Counted from the first letter of the stretch, positions 1-10,849 are shown. The stretch: DNA of 64,000 nt from Agarophyton chilense (GCA_030374765.1 JARGXX010000088.1:372001-436000); one strand, 5' to 3'. The notes: generated by a model from the letters alone, not told the origin. Numbers and translations: made by a program.

Positions 1-1
1 T

Positions 2-649
2 GCTTATGATACCTTTAGAGTTTGGTACATGTCGCCCACAGCGCGAAAGTATGCGAGAGAATTCGATCTTTCTCTTGTCCTGGGATCTCGTGCGAACCAT
101 GCCGACTTCCTCCATCTTGTGGATTTGATCGACGGTGTCTATTGGTCTGGAGTGCCAGCTGATCAATCCGCTCGCGGAACCCGTGCAAGACACCACGACC
201 ATTCTCCTGGACGAACAGCAAGTGCTGGAGATTTCTTTTGGTACGACCCCTGGACGCGCCAGTTGATCGCCTCCGAGCGGGCTCGCTTTCTTCGGGAGAA
301 CCTGCGTGACATGCCATCGAACCAGCATACTGGATACGTGTACGATGCTACTCCATCCGAGAACGGAGAGGAACTGTATGAAGAAGCGCCGGGAGCTGAA
401 GCTGAACTCGGTTACGAGAACGAGCCAGAGCTGGCAGGCGTAGCGACTTCTGTCGATCAATTCGCAGCGGCGGGAGTTCCTCAAGAGTACTTTCATGGGT
501 TTACCCAACAACCGAGTGCAGTGCCGGTCGAAGATCCAGGCTTGGATCCGCTGAGGCAGTTCCTCTTAGATGCGGGCTTTCCCGTGGACCAAGTTGAGGG
601 TGATGGCGCACAGCTTCTTGCGAACCTGCGTGCTCGCACGTCTCTTTGA
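2..649 (+). CDS. Antisense ORF of element A, N-terminus outside window
   Basis: This is an uninterrupted plus-strand reading frame of 215 codons plus stop, opposite to the pol of its own element, and it continues beyond the left window edge. The first ATG in the window is at 29, but homology to the B copy (YRVWYLSP, DLSLMLGSRAN, LVDLID, PWTRQ, PLRQFLLDAG) extends back to base 2, so 29 is not the start. Differences from B are largely synonymous: in the GSRAN stretch the codons gga/ggg, tct/tcc, gcg/gcc and aac/aat differ without changing the protein. The C-terminal half has an acidic, Glu-rich linker (around codons 120-150) before a conserved PLRQFLLDAG segment. I recognise no domain. An AATAAA lies 52 bp after the stop. 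Antisense ORFs between pol and 3' LTR are known from plant Tat-lineage elements such as Grande, but I see no evident sequence relationship. Confidence 0.8.
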   Translation, partial: AYDTFRVWYMSPTARKYAREFDLSLVLGSRANHADFLHLVDLIDGVYWSGVPADQSARGTRARHHDHSPGRTASAGDFFWYDPWTRQLIASERARFLRENLRDMPSNQHTGYVYDATPSENGEELYEEAPGAEAELGYENEPELAGVATSVDQFAAAGVPQEYFHGFTQQPSAVPVEDPGLDPLRQFLLDAGFPVDQVEGDGAQLLANLRARTSL

Positions 650-860
650 TGATCCTAGAAAAGACTTTTAGTCAACACCCTTGCGGTGATATCTTGATAC
701 CAATAAACTCCGGTGACTTCGTGTCTTCACGTTCCCTTCTTATCTTCTAGTCATCATCTCTTCTCGCTTCTCGAGTTCTTAACTTCTTCTTCTCGCTTCT
801 CGAGTTTGTAATAGGTGATAATCAGTAAATGTCCTTTGCTTGCGTGTCTTCACGTTTCCT
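650..860. repeat. Short repeats between the antisense ORF and the pol 3' end of A
   Basis: The convergent 3' ends of the antisense ORF and pol are separated by a pyrimidine-rich stretch. GTGTCTTCACGTT occurs at 721-733 and 844-856. A 17-bp block TTCTCGCTTCTCGAGTT occurs at 761-777 and 790-806. AATAAA is at 702-707. Element B has a comparable duplicated block at the same place, also containing TTCACGTTTC. The position suggests 3'-end processing signals for one or both transcripts; that role is inferred. Confidence 0.6.
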
Positions 861-1757
861 CTTTATGATTTCTTGTTCTCTTCTCGCCTTTCGAGTTTTT
901 ACTACCTTTGCAGCCCATACTTGGAAATGGGATGTGCCCATGGGCCCGACTATCGAGGAGTCGATCTCCCTGGGGAAAGTTAATCGCATGCATCGATGAT
1001 ACCGCACAAGTTGCGAACGGGGTATATGAGCTATAGGCTCCAACATATCCGCTTCCGGAGGAAAACGGTACCAACGGACTCCATACAGTAATTCTCTAAT
1101 ATCTTTATGCTCGCCATGCTCACATATGTGATCCATAACATATTCTTGGGCGTTTCCCAATGCTTTCGCTGTTGGCGCGAGACTCCTGTTAACAGGCTTG
1201 AAATGCCTTAGGGCTGACCCTAGCGTCTCTGTGTGAGCAGTCTCAGCACCGCTAAGAGTTCGCTCGTCGTCTAACTGTAGTTCTGCCCGCAGGGTCAGTG
1301 TACTCATTCCTTGAGAACCTTTCTCAGATAAAGAGCTATTCAGTTTTCCAGGTTCCATAGAAGCGTACATCTTGCTACTTCTCAATTCCATTCATGTATG
1401 AACTTCCTTCAGTTTATGCGATTCTGTCCGCTGTTGGGGGGATGATAGTGCTTGCACCACGACAGGAGGCCATACCTCTTCTTCTTCCAGCCCACGAGGG
1501 ATGGGAGCCGATATCGGCGGAACAGCGAGTGGCGCTTCACCTGACGGTTCAGCCTGAAGCGGCAACGGCGCGTGTTCGCGTGCACTCGTTTCCAAGTCCT
1601 TGGAGCCAAATTCCAAAACATTTTTCTTGCTTTCAGGTTCCATTTCTGTACTTACGGGTGTGCGCGTGCCACGGGGCAAATCCCGATACTTTGGAAGCTG
1701 TACGTGATTGGCGTACGCAACCGCCGGCGGTGGGAGATCAGCAGCTTTCTCCTCCGC
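822..1757 (-). pseudogene. Element A pol C-terminus: linker and degenerate chromodomain
   Basis: This is the C-terminal part of the integrase, in the same frame as the integrase core upstream, with in-frame stops at 1758 and 1392 (both TGA). The chromodomain spans roughly 1000-1150: YVMDHI, then LLYGVRWYRFPPEAD, then SQLVRYHR. Family members have an aromatic residue in a DTWEP motif. B keeps DTWEP, but A reads DMLEP, so the methyl-lysine cage is probably damaged. Chromodomains of this type direct insertion to methylated histone H3. Confidence 0.85.
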
Positions 1758-3064
1758 TCAAGCCATTGGTGGCGGTTCACTCTCCCGAGTGTCACTTGGG
1801 CTTTTGCCTTGACGTTCCGTCGCACTTGTTTCCTTAGTTCTACCAGATACCTGGACTTCCACTTGCGGGTCAGGCGCAACTTCAACGCGATCGCGCGATA
1901 CACGTTCAACGTCCTCACCTGTCGTGATGACCACTGTGTCTTCATCAAGGTCCACCACTTTGAAGGGTCCAGCCGCTTTCGGCAACAACTTATGACGCGA
2001 TTCTTCCTGTTTGTCAGGTCTTTCGATTCGCACGAAGACGTGACCTCCTACTCGGATTTCTGGATTTCCCCTTCGCCTTCTGGCGTCATAGTTTCGCTTA
2101 TAGCGAACTTGCGTTTTCGATATCTCTTTAATGGCTACTTCCGCTGTGGCCTTCAGGTCATTCCTCCATTTCAGATGGTACTTAGCCGGGGTCGGCGCGT
2201 CCAAGTCGGTCTCGTCGTCGAGGGCAACCGGTAAAGCCGGAGGGCTACGTGAGAGCACGAGGTCGAACGATTCCGTCTTTGTAGAGGTATGCACTTGCGT
2301 ATTGTACGCATAGCACAACGAATCTGTAAACATGTCCCATTCTTTCGGGTGGTCCGCGATGTTGTTTCATAATGCTGCTATCAGCGTGCGGTTGAAACGC
2401 TCCACCTGACCGTTGCATTGCGGATGATAGGTAGTGGTAAACACGTTTCGAATGCCCATAATGCGGCAAGCATTCTGAAAGAACTTCGCAACGAATTGCT
2501 TCCCATTATCTGATAACAGAACTTCTGGTGGTCCGTATATAAATACCCAGTGTTTGATAAACGCTTGTGCGATTACTGCTGCGGTTATCCACTTCAGCGG
2601 CACAGTCCGCACTAGCGTCGGAAGCGGTCGGTGATTACCAATAGGTAGCGATAACCTCGCTTTGAGCGAATCAATTCCCCTAGGATGTCGATACTGACGT
2701 ATTGTAAAGGCGCTTTCGCCTGGAATAACGTCATCGGTTTCCGCTTTTTGTAAAGCTTCATGCGATTCTTCGCACATGTTGTACACAACCTCACTGTAGC
2801 ATGGCAGTCCATTGCCAAAGTAGGCCAGTAAAAATCTCTTCTTAGAGTCATGAACAACTTCGTTCCTCTTAGATGACCAGACAGTCTGCTGTAGTGTGCC
2901 AGATGGAGTACTCGACTCTTCAAGACGTGTGGAATCACGATTTGATCATGTTTTTCGACATGTCTGAACAGTATTCCTCGTGAATCGGATGAAAAGGGGA
3001 GCTCCTCCTCCCCCGTTAAGACGAGAGCATATCGACGCACAAAACGTATCGGCGTGTTGCTCAT
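1758..3064 (-). pseudogene. Element A integrase, broken
   Basis: The zinc-binding N-terminus (HLAHY...H, then LCTTCAKN) and the first catalytic Asp (YVSIDILG) lie in 3064-2612. The second Asp (LLSDNGKQF) and the Glu (GQVERFNRT) lie in another frame in 2786-2367. The GPY/F-like C-terminal module (AAGPFKVVDL) lies in 2333-1758. So all three DDE residues are visible but are split by one frameshift and by a TGA at 2367, where B has CGG. The enzyme would have inserted the element cDNA into the chromosome. Confidence 0.9.
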
Positions 3065-3764
3065 TGAGGAGCTCAGTGCACGAGATTCGCTCTAGTTGAA
3101 CTGAAGGGTCAGTGTCTGCTAATGCAAGCAACGGGTCTGCATCCAAATAATCATCAAGGGTCTCTTGTTCCTCTTCTTCAAAAAATGGTGAATGGGTCTC
3201 CGTGTAGAAGCAAGGTATCTCTTCATCGATTTCGCCTTGGGTTTCGCCCAGGGTTTTGAGTTGCGATAGCGCGTCAGCTTGGACATTGGCCAATCCCTTC
3301 TTATACTTCACTTCGAAATCGAATTCAGAAAGGCGTAAGCGCCATCATGTGAGACGACTAGGCGGGTCTGTAATGGACAGTAACCATCGTAGAAACGAAT
3401 GATCCGTGTTGACGGTAAAACGTTCTCCTTGAAGATCCGGTCGCAATGTGGTTAGAGCCCAAACGACTGCAAGGCATTCCTTTTCTGAAACTTAATACTT
3501 CTTCTCAGCTGCGTTCAGCGATCTTGACCAGTAACCAATGGGTTTGGGTTCACCACCAGGGTGTGTTTGAAAAAGGGCACACCCTACTTGGTACTCGCTA
3601 GAGTCGGTATCCACTGAGTATGGAAGGTTGGGGATGGGCAGCGCCAAGACTGGGGCTGTAATAATCTTTGTCTTCAGCATGTAGAACGCTTCCACTTCAG
3701 CTTGTCTGAATTGTTCCAGCTGTACTGGTTGTCCTTTACGCAGCTTTGCGTTGAGCGGTGCCAC
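2946..3764 (-). pseudogene. Element A RNase H domain, broken
   Basis: The segment 3764-3492 carries the end of RT and the start of RNase H: PNLPYSVDTDSSEYQVGCAL, then PIGYWSRSLNAAEKKY. This is the typical Ty3/gypsy RNase H opening with its catalytic Asp. The middle (3491-3312) is recognisable only in shifted frames. The C-terminal end (NVQADALSQ, around 3285-3255) passes into an acidic spacer. At about 3010-3030 the reading frame has to move by +1, at a run of five G, to enter the integrase. The same +1 step is present in B. Confidence 0.85.
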
Positions 3765-3947
3765 TATATGCGATTATCGCGGCACGAATCGTCGGTAGAC
3801 GTTGCAGAAGCCGAGGAAAAAACGCAGTTGCTTCTGTGTCGACGGAGGTTGTACTTCGCGGAGAGCCGCTGTTTGTGCCTCTTGAATGGCAAGCTGTCCC
3901 GGCTTGATCACATGTCCTAAGTACCGGACGGTGCCAGCGAACCATTT

Positions 3948-5516
3948 TCATTTCTTGAACTTCAAGGTGATACCTGCGCTCTGTAGTGCTTTGAGGATCT
4001 CATCGACATGCCTTAAACGGCTTTCCACATCACGGGAAAACATGATCACATCGTCCAAATAGACTAAACAAGTCTTCCACTTGTATCTTGAGAGCAAGAT
4101 GTCCAGAGAACGCTGGAAAGTAGCCGGTGCATTCGTTAAGCCAAATGGCATCCTTTTGAAACGCTAGAGACCGGCGTGACACGCAAATGCGGTTTTGTCT
4201 TGGTCATCTTCCGCTATAGGCACCTGCCAATATCCAGAGTTGGCGTCCAACGTGGTGAACACGTTCGCTTCTCCTAAGCTGTCAATACATTCGTCTATTC
4301 GAGGAAACGGGTATGTATCTCGATCTGTAACTGCGTTCAGTTTTCGATAATCGATGCAGAATCGTGAAGAACCATCAGGTTTCGGAACCAGCACCACTGG
4401 TGAGGCCCAAGCAGATTGAGCTGCTTCGATTACTCCTTCTTCCTGCATTTTGCTGAAATTCTCCTCCTCGATTTGGCGAGTTCGCGCTTCCGCTCTGTGG
4501 GGTGGTTGGGAGATGGGTCGTGACCCTGGGACCAAATCAATGTGGTGTTCCGTAGCGGAGATCTCTCCTATTTTTCCACTCCACATGGATGTATACTTCT
4601 TCAGCATAGACCTGATCTTCTTTCTGTAGTGTTCCGACACATGTGCTAAGTCTAGCTCATCGACCAGGCTCTCTGGATTCTTTGCCGTTTGCAATTGATC
4701 TCCAGACGGAATTTGCAGTTCTTGGTCTCTGTCACCGACATGGGTAAATCCCAATACGTCTACGGTAGAAATATGAGTAGGGACCACCACTGTGGGATGA
4801 AGCAAAGCTGGTTCAACAACCTGATTCTTCGGTATATGATAATCGTTATCGGTGCAGTTACTCACTAGTATCCAAAAGGGGCTACTAGGATCAACCGGAG
4901 CAACGCCGTTAGCGACCAGCAATCCACAGGATTCGTACATCCGAGAATTTGGTTGAATTACCACGAGTCCGTGTCGTTCTGTTCTTACTTGAACCCAAGT
5001 TTGGGTTTGCGCCTTCAGCATGGCACTCTTCGCTACTCGAATCCTCAGCGAGACACGTCCTCGGGATTTCCCGTATTCTATAGATGGTGGAAGTGGAGGT
5101 GCTTCAGAGCAACGAAGCATTGGCTTGCGAACAATTGGTACCATTGATCCATCATCTAGTTCCACTAGTTTTCTTCGCGGGCGAATTGCTTCGACAAACT
5201 TGTCGCAATAATCACATCCCAGTACCACCGGTGCAGCTAACGTCTTACAGACGATGAAGTCGACTAGGACTACAAAGCGTCCCAAACACACCAAGAGTCG
5301 AACTGTTCCCAGTGTCTTCACAGCATTTTTGTTGGCTTCCCGGATGTCAGGTAAAGGACCGTATCGAATACGTTCTAAGTCAGCAGGAACGAGCTCCGAT
5401 TCCCGTATAAAGTTTGGACCAGCACCTGTGTCCAGGATAGTCAATCGACGAGATAACAGATTCCTGTCAGAGCCGATGTCGGCATAGACCTTATAGTTTC
5501 TTTTAGACACTACCAT
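3948..5516 (-). pseudogene. Element A protease and reverse transcriptase
   Basis: A 450-residue frame (5516-4164) starts with an aspartic protease (LTILDTGAGPNFI, then APVVLGCDYCDKF). It runs into RT: IDLVPGSRPISQPPHR, WASPVVLVPKPDGSSRFCID, YRKLNAVTDRDTYPFPRID and FTTLDANSGYWQVP, which holds the first catalytic Asp. A stop at 4164 separates it from the palm segment at 4151-3948: MPFGLTNAPATFQ, then CLVYLDDVIMFS, with the YLDD catalytic box intact. Both active sites are therefore readable and only the frame is broken. The ATG at 5516 is the first Met, but the frame may be entered by frameshift from gag, because an in-frame stop lies about 40 bases upstream. Confidence 0.92.
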
Positions 5517-5740
5517 GAGGTAACTTTCCCGTTTTGACGGACAAGTTTAACGTCTCCAAGGACGATGTAATTCACAGTCAAACTGTACTCGCTTTCCGTC
5601 CGGCGGATTGAGTCCGTACGGCGGAAATTTCTGAGGCCTCAAGAGAATCTTGGGCTTCCAAGCGCGGGAGCAGGGAGGCGAGCTCTCCCTGGTCAGCACT
5701 ACGGGATCGACTAGTGCCGACCCCCTAAGGGCTCCCTCAC

Positions 5741-7959
5741 TTAGTTTTCCGGTTGCACCGGCTTATTCGCCTCAAAGGCGCCTCTTCCTACCGGGGTTCC
5801 GGGTTGTAACACTTCAGCATTCTGAGCAACCGGCTTGTCCGTCCGGCGCATTGGTGTCTGACGAAACCAACTTTTGGCTTTCCAATACATGCCCGCCGGT
5901 ACGCGACTCCTTTCCTCTTCTGAGAGTGCTTCATAATTCGTCATGATACGACTCATATCCTTTGCAGGAAGCGTGCATTCTGCACTCAAATGGTGTTTTC
6001 CATAACATGAATAACAAATCAAACCGTCACGACGGTTGGTCAACATAGGTTGTGAATGGTATGCCGTGCGAGTATCCGCCCATCCAGGTTTCTCGTTCTT
6101 AAAACCTCCTTGTGGTGGCACCGTGTAGGGACGGTACATAGGGCGACGGCCCTCCATAGCCATTAAGGCTTCCTCGTCCTGAGACTCCAAGTGTGGGAGA
6201 TCCACTGTAGGTACAGAAGAGTCCGTATATTCCATTAAATGGACCGCCTCCTCATGCGAGTCACTCCCTTTGGGTGCCAACGACGAATCTCGTGAGTCAA
6301 CTGGAGATTCCAGATGTAGCAGTTTGCTGCGCTGATTAACTCTGGCGGAGATCTTCTCCTTACCCATTGAGGTTCCAAAAGCCACCTAATGACGGGGGCT
6401 ACCACGCGCTCTGGCCGCGTCTCCTTCAGCTTTCGCAAACTGAACTAACTCCAAAAAGGAGACTCTTCCATGCTTCTCTCGATATCGAGCCACCAACGAC
6501 TTGATGCTCGGGTCCAGCCCTTCGATGTACAAGGTAATCTTGTCCTCCGTCGAGTGGACGTTTCCACAGCGGACTGAAGCTTTTTTAAGCCTTGAGCTGT
6601 ACTTAGCTTCGCCCTCCTCAGGCTTTTGGGTCACATCCCTTAGGTCCAGGATCGCCTGACATATCGCGTTTGAAGTCGCGTAACTGCGCAGCAAATACTG
6701 CACCGCCTCTGGCCATGAGGTAACGCCGCCTTCATCGGCTGTCAATGATCCGCATACGGAACGATAGTGCTCTAAAGCAAAACCCTTCAGGAAGTGTGGT
6801 AAAGACAAAAATGCCTGTGGTTCACTCATTTCTAGAGTGTCTGCTTGGGCAACGAATCGAGTAAGAAACTCGATAACGAGAATGGGGGTTTTCCCATCAA
6901 ATATTAAATCATTAAGGCCGATCTTCAATCGTTTGATGTGATCCTTCACCTTCGCGGTTTCGCGTCCTGAGCGCTTCTTGCTCTTCACCTTCAGACGGTA
7001 GTACCTGTAATTCAGGACCTTCCGATAAAGCGGATTCGTGCACGGGAGCACCTTCAATCCTCTGTAAGGTGAGCCTTTTTTTCTCATTAACCACGAAGAC
7101 GTGTTCTTCTTCCGAGATCGGGACCTTCGATGACCATCATCACTGTCGTCGTCATCTGACGTATCTGAATCATCAGAATCATCAGTACCGGAACTGAAAC
7201 CCTCCGTACTTGACGATTCATCACTAGAATCACGTGCGGATTTCCGCTTCTTACGTCGTGACTTCGACTTCTTCGAACGAGCTTCCTCCAAAGGAGCTCC
7301 TTCCTCTTCCAGCACGACTGGTTTAGCAGCAGTCTGCGCATGAACTGCCGCCTCCAGGCGTTCTAAACGAGGGTTAACTCGAGTGAGGACTTCCTCTACA
7401 TCCACGGTTAGGCCGCGTAGCGCATCGGGCGTATTCCCGTACCTCTCCAGTAGATGATTCCAATCCTCACGTAGTGTTGCTTCCCATCGTCTTGACGAAC
7501 GAGTGCTTGGTGCGCACTGTGTAATTGTTCAACATCAGCGATAAGAGCAGCGATCTGCAATTCCAACGCAACCATGCGCACACGCGAAGCGCTTGACTCA
7601 GACTTGAGACGACGCACTTCCCTGCGCAAATCATCCTCTTCTTGAGGTCCGACGACCTCAGGGTCAACTACGGCTTCTGTGGTGGGCGTGACTGCCGCTG
7701 CCACAGGGGCCGGTACATCCGAGAGATCTCGTTCATCATTCACCGAGCGTGAGCGCGACATCGCTTGATGATAGAGCCGTTCTCCGGCTTCAACAGATGA
7801 GGCGAGCCTCGGTTTCGGGGGTGGCCCCGCAGGACCAGGGCGACCAGTACTCGACTGGCTTCGGGTCTTCGGCATACTAGACCAAACCTGATCCCAGGTG
7901 CGAACCAAATGGTGTCTTCGACTTCTCGACCACGTGTTCAACCACGATGAATTCCGCAA
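5741..7959 (-). pseudogene. Element A gag with CCHC zinc knuckle
   Basis: The N-terminal part (7959-7408; likely Met at MPKTRSQSS, about 7875) holds a predicted coiled coil (EEDDLRREVRRLKSESSASR). The middle part (7405-6386) has a Lys/Arg then Ser/Asp low-complexity tract followed by the conserved capsid-like region (FLTRFVAQADTLEMSEPQAF, LRSYATSNAI). The C-terminal part (6385-5741) has one knuckle, CYSCYGKHHLSAEC, which is CX2CX4HX4C. A TAG at 6386 interrupts the otherwise continuous frame, where C has TCA. The first two parts are joined by a -1 shift near 7490, where the frame on the other side reads as a plausible continuation (RRWEATLREDWN). Confidence 0.88.
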
Positions 7960-8068
7960 TTGCCGGAGGTGGTTTAATAAAAAATAACTGTAGTGATTCC
8001 AATTCTTCCTAGTATCGATATCGATTCCACGTTCCAGGAACGAATTGTTCAGTGCAGCTGACCACAGT

Positions 8069-8088
8069 GGTTCTAAGTCGGGAGACCA
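8069..8088 (-). promoter_or_regulatory. Primer binding site of element A
   Basis: Two bases inside the 5' LTR, the minus strand reads TGGTCTCCCGACTTAGAACC. It starts with TGG, as a site complementary to a tRNA 3' CCA end should. Element E has the same first 13 bases at the same place. The implied tRNA 3' end is ..AGTCGGGAGACCA. Yeast tRNA-Tyr ends in GGGAGACCA, so a tyrosine tRNA is one candidate. Confidence 0.7.
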
Positions 8089-8090
8089 CT

Positions 8091-8757
8091 TGTAGTATCC
8101 GCTCTAACGGAGAGAGCAGACACTTGCGACATCGTTCGGACTGCCGATGGGTCGCTTGCGGCGAAGGAAAAGGCGTGGTAGAGCTACAACACCAGCGAGC
8201 TGGAAGTGGGGTGTAAGGCCACTACTCGCCAGCGAGGGTAAAGAGTGCAACTGTAAAACGTTGATGGAACGTAGGTACGAGACGGCTCGTGAAGTGGTTG
8301 GGGGCTGACTATCTATTATGGCTCGTCCGGATCTCCGGTTAAGGAATCCTAAGCGAGGAACAGAATGGTCATGATGCCCATGGTGTCTCCTTTACTTGGA
8401 GTCGGCGCTCACCTCTGGTGCACTATATACTGTGTGCCAGGGTGAGTGCCCAAATAAATATATAAATAATACCCAGTGGTCAGCCACTTAGCCAAACCAC
8501 TGTATGGGTATGGTCCCTAATGGACGTCTAGCTACAAAGGGTAGTAAAACCTGCCACGTGGATCGCCACTACATGCGCCGTTGCAAGCCACTCCACTCGT
8601 GATACCACGTGTTCCACTAATGTACCCTGCCTCCTGGCATCCTACGCGGTGTGCCGTTTCATATCACAAGTTTGATGACATCACTCACTTATGAGTTCCA
8701 ACCGCGACTTCGCGAAAAATCATCCTATCGGATTCCCCGACATAGTAGAATACTACA
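8091..8757 (-). repeat. 5' LTR of element A
   Basis: This is a 667-bp terminal repeat with inverted ends TGTAGTAT...ATACTACA. On the minus strand it contains TATATA-rich sequence near its middle (about 8420-8470). It is the same length as the LTR of C (15283-15949). Apart from three differences in the outermost 70 bp I found none along the stretches I compared. The 3' LTR lies outside the window to the left. Confidence 0.92.
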
Positions 8758-10198
8758 ATATCTATGAAAAACCATGTCGTTCTTTCGGCGAAAAGCGCAA
8801 GATGTTTGCCCGCGAGATAAGATGGTGTGGAAGAATTGTAAACGAAGACGGACACAGCATGGACCCTACTAACGTGCAGGGTCTGATAGATATGCGAGAA
8901 CCGGAGTTCGCGGAGGAATTGTGAGAATTCATACACTGTTGCCGATGGATGGTAATCTCGATCCCCGAATTTGACCGACGAGTTGCACCCTTGGATACAG
9001 TGGTCGAAAAAGCACATATCAAGGCCGGAAAGAGGAAGAAGCGGGCAATTCAAAGGATTCCATTGCATACCCTGTCTTGAGTCCGGTAACACAAGAAGGC
9101 CCTCAGAGATCTACAAGACAGTCTGCGTAATGCCGTCTCCTTATCATAGCCCCGAAGAGAAAAGGTTCTGTGTGTTTACTGTAATGCTTCAAACAATCAT
9201 TGGTGTGCTAACAAAGATCAATTTGGAAGATATGAAAACCCTGTAAAGGAACAGGAACATGAACCAATTGTTTTTCTCGGAGGTGCATTCAAAAGAGCGC
9301 AGTGCAACTGGAGCACCAATGAACAGAAAGTGTTTGCTATATCTCAAGCATATGAAAAGCTTGACGACCTGCTTTTGGACGAGCACCCAGTGCACGTATT
9401 TTCAGATCATCGAAACATGTTGTTTGTTTTTGCGCCGTATGCGCTGCCTCCTACATTAAGACGTCATGTTGCAGCAAAGGTACAAAGATGAGCCATGTTT
9501 CTTCCGCGCTTTCATAAACAAATCGAACACATTGCAGGTGAAATAAATGTATGAGCTGACATGCTAACGAGATGGACCAAAGGATACCGCAAGCACAGAA
9601 CTCCCACAAATATTGAGTGCGGTTTGGTCCAGACAGTGAATCATATCATTCCTAACACTGATACAATCCAGTGGCCTTCCATCTAGCAGATTAGAGAGGA
9701 TCAAAATGTACAAATAGTGCCTTGGGACCTCACTTTTGGTTATGATGGGATTTATCGCGGACGGGGTCGCATTTGGCTGCGGCGCCAAACCGAAGAGTTA
9801 AAACTAAAAGTTTGAATCTCTCTAACTGCGGAGCTAGAGATCATCGCGGAATAAAAGCGACGGAAAGCATGGTGTCTGAACAATTTTCTTGGGGAGAGGT
9901 GCATGAAGAAAGGTGCAGTTTTTTTAGATTTGTTTACACTTCCTGGTCACTCGCACAGGTCACGTTATTCCACGATCACTTAGGACAAGCCTGCATGGGT
10001 AAAAACCCAATGAAGTTGTCCACATTGACTTTTTCTACATGGGACAAAGCAAAACCGATCTGATGTACCTTCTACTAGTCCGAGATGATTTGCGATCCCT
10101 CATTCGGATATGGCCGACTGCACGAGCCACAGCCGAAGCGCCAGCGGCATACATTGCAACCTCAATTTTGACATTCGCTGTCATGGAGTGGATTGTTT
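8758..10198 (+). pseudogene. Element D, right half: RT end, RNase H, integrase start
   Basis: This is a plus-strand polyprotein remnant of a gypsy lineage different from A. It begins abruptly at the LTR of A. The RT end reads FAREIRWCGRIV, then DPTNVQGLIDM. RNase H follows near 9380-9590: VHVFSDHRNMLFVFAPYALP, IEHIAGEINV, ADMLTRWTKG. Integrase begins near 9990-10190: KPNEVVHIDFFYMGQS with the first catalytic Asp, then MYLLLVRDD. It is cut at 10198 by the LTR of B. Several stops show decay. The RWCGR and DMLTRW signatures resemble the gypsy polyproteins widespread in oomycetes and some algae. The complementary first half is at 19057-21240 on the other strand. Confidence 0.85.
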
Positions 10199-10849
10199 TG
10201 TAGTATCCGCTCTACGGGGAGAGCAGACACCCACGATAGCGTTCGGGACTGTCAAATGGGTGCTTGCAACTAAGGGGAAGGTGTGGTAGAGCACAACACA
10301 AGCGAGCTAGAATGGGGGTTGTAAGGCCCCACTCGCCAATGAGGGTGATTGTTACTATGGGACGGGCAACCACTTGTTGTAGCTTGTCCGGATCTCCGCT
10401 TAAGGAATCCTGAACAAGGAATAAGTGAGTTGTGGACCCGTTTGTTGTCTCTTTTACTTTAGAGTCGGCACTCCCTTCTGTGCCTTAAGAACAGTGCACA
10501 GGGGTGAGTGCCACACATAATAATATCTATATATAAACTTGGTTAGCCAGTTGACCCCTCTACAGTACGGGATAACTAGCTCTAAATGGGCCTGCGTCTA
10601 CAAAGGGTAGGCTCGGTTGCCACGTGGCTACCGACTATATGCGCCGTTGCCAAACCGGTATTTCCTTACAAAGGTTCGAATCGAATGCGCCGTTGCAGAC
10701 CAAGATCCCACGTGAAAAATACCACCTCACGGACTACCTGCGGGGTGCCGCATCATAACTTCATCCCAGCCGTTGCAATCACTTTTGAGTATTATTATAC
10801 TTAGCCAAAAAAAAATTCCATCGGCATTCCGACAGTGCAGAATACTACA
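10199..10849 (-). repeat. 3' LTR of element B
   Basis: This is a 651-bp LTR with ends TGTAGTATCC and GAATACTACA. It is more like the solo LTR at 29565-30213 than the LTR of A (shared GCGCCGTT, TAAACTTGGTTAGCCA and GAGTCGGC segments). The flank at 10850-10856 is CATCCCC, so the minus strand has a GGGGATG purine tract directly before the LTR, as expected of a polypurine tract. The left flank (TGTTT, 10194-10198) belongs to element D. Confidence 0.9.

Larger units (their letters stand above)
1..8757 (-). mobile_element. Element A: Ty3/gypsy chromovirus, 3' end outside window
   Basis: The parts read on the minus strand from right to left: 5' LTR (8091-8757), primer binding site (8069-8088), gag (7959-5741), protease and RT (5516-3948), RNase H (3764-2946), integrase (3064-1758) and chromodomain (1391-822). 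An oppositely oriented ORF (2-649) then runs off the left edge. The domain order PR-RT-RH-IN is that of Ty3/gypsy, and the chromodomain after integrase marks it as a chromovirus. Using B to fill the missing 3' end, the full element would be about 10.5 kb. The pol is broken by frameshifts and TGA codons, so this copy is not autonomous. Confidence 0.93.

Noticed and set aside
1572..2234. 220-codon plus-strand ORF inside element A
   Set aside because: It is opposite the integrase C-terminus, is not present in B at the homologous place, and has an Arg/Phe-rich composition. This contrasts with the conserved antisense ORF at 2-649.
5000..8757. Repeat-induced point mutation (RIP) as the cause of decay
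   Set aside because: A and C share a long tract with no C-to-T differences, which RIP would have destroyed. Scattered CpG-type decay fits better.
9050..9300. Host gene between A and B
   Set aside because: The frames belong to the RNase H part of gypsy element D.
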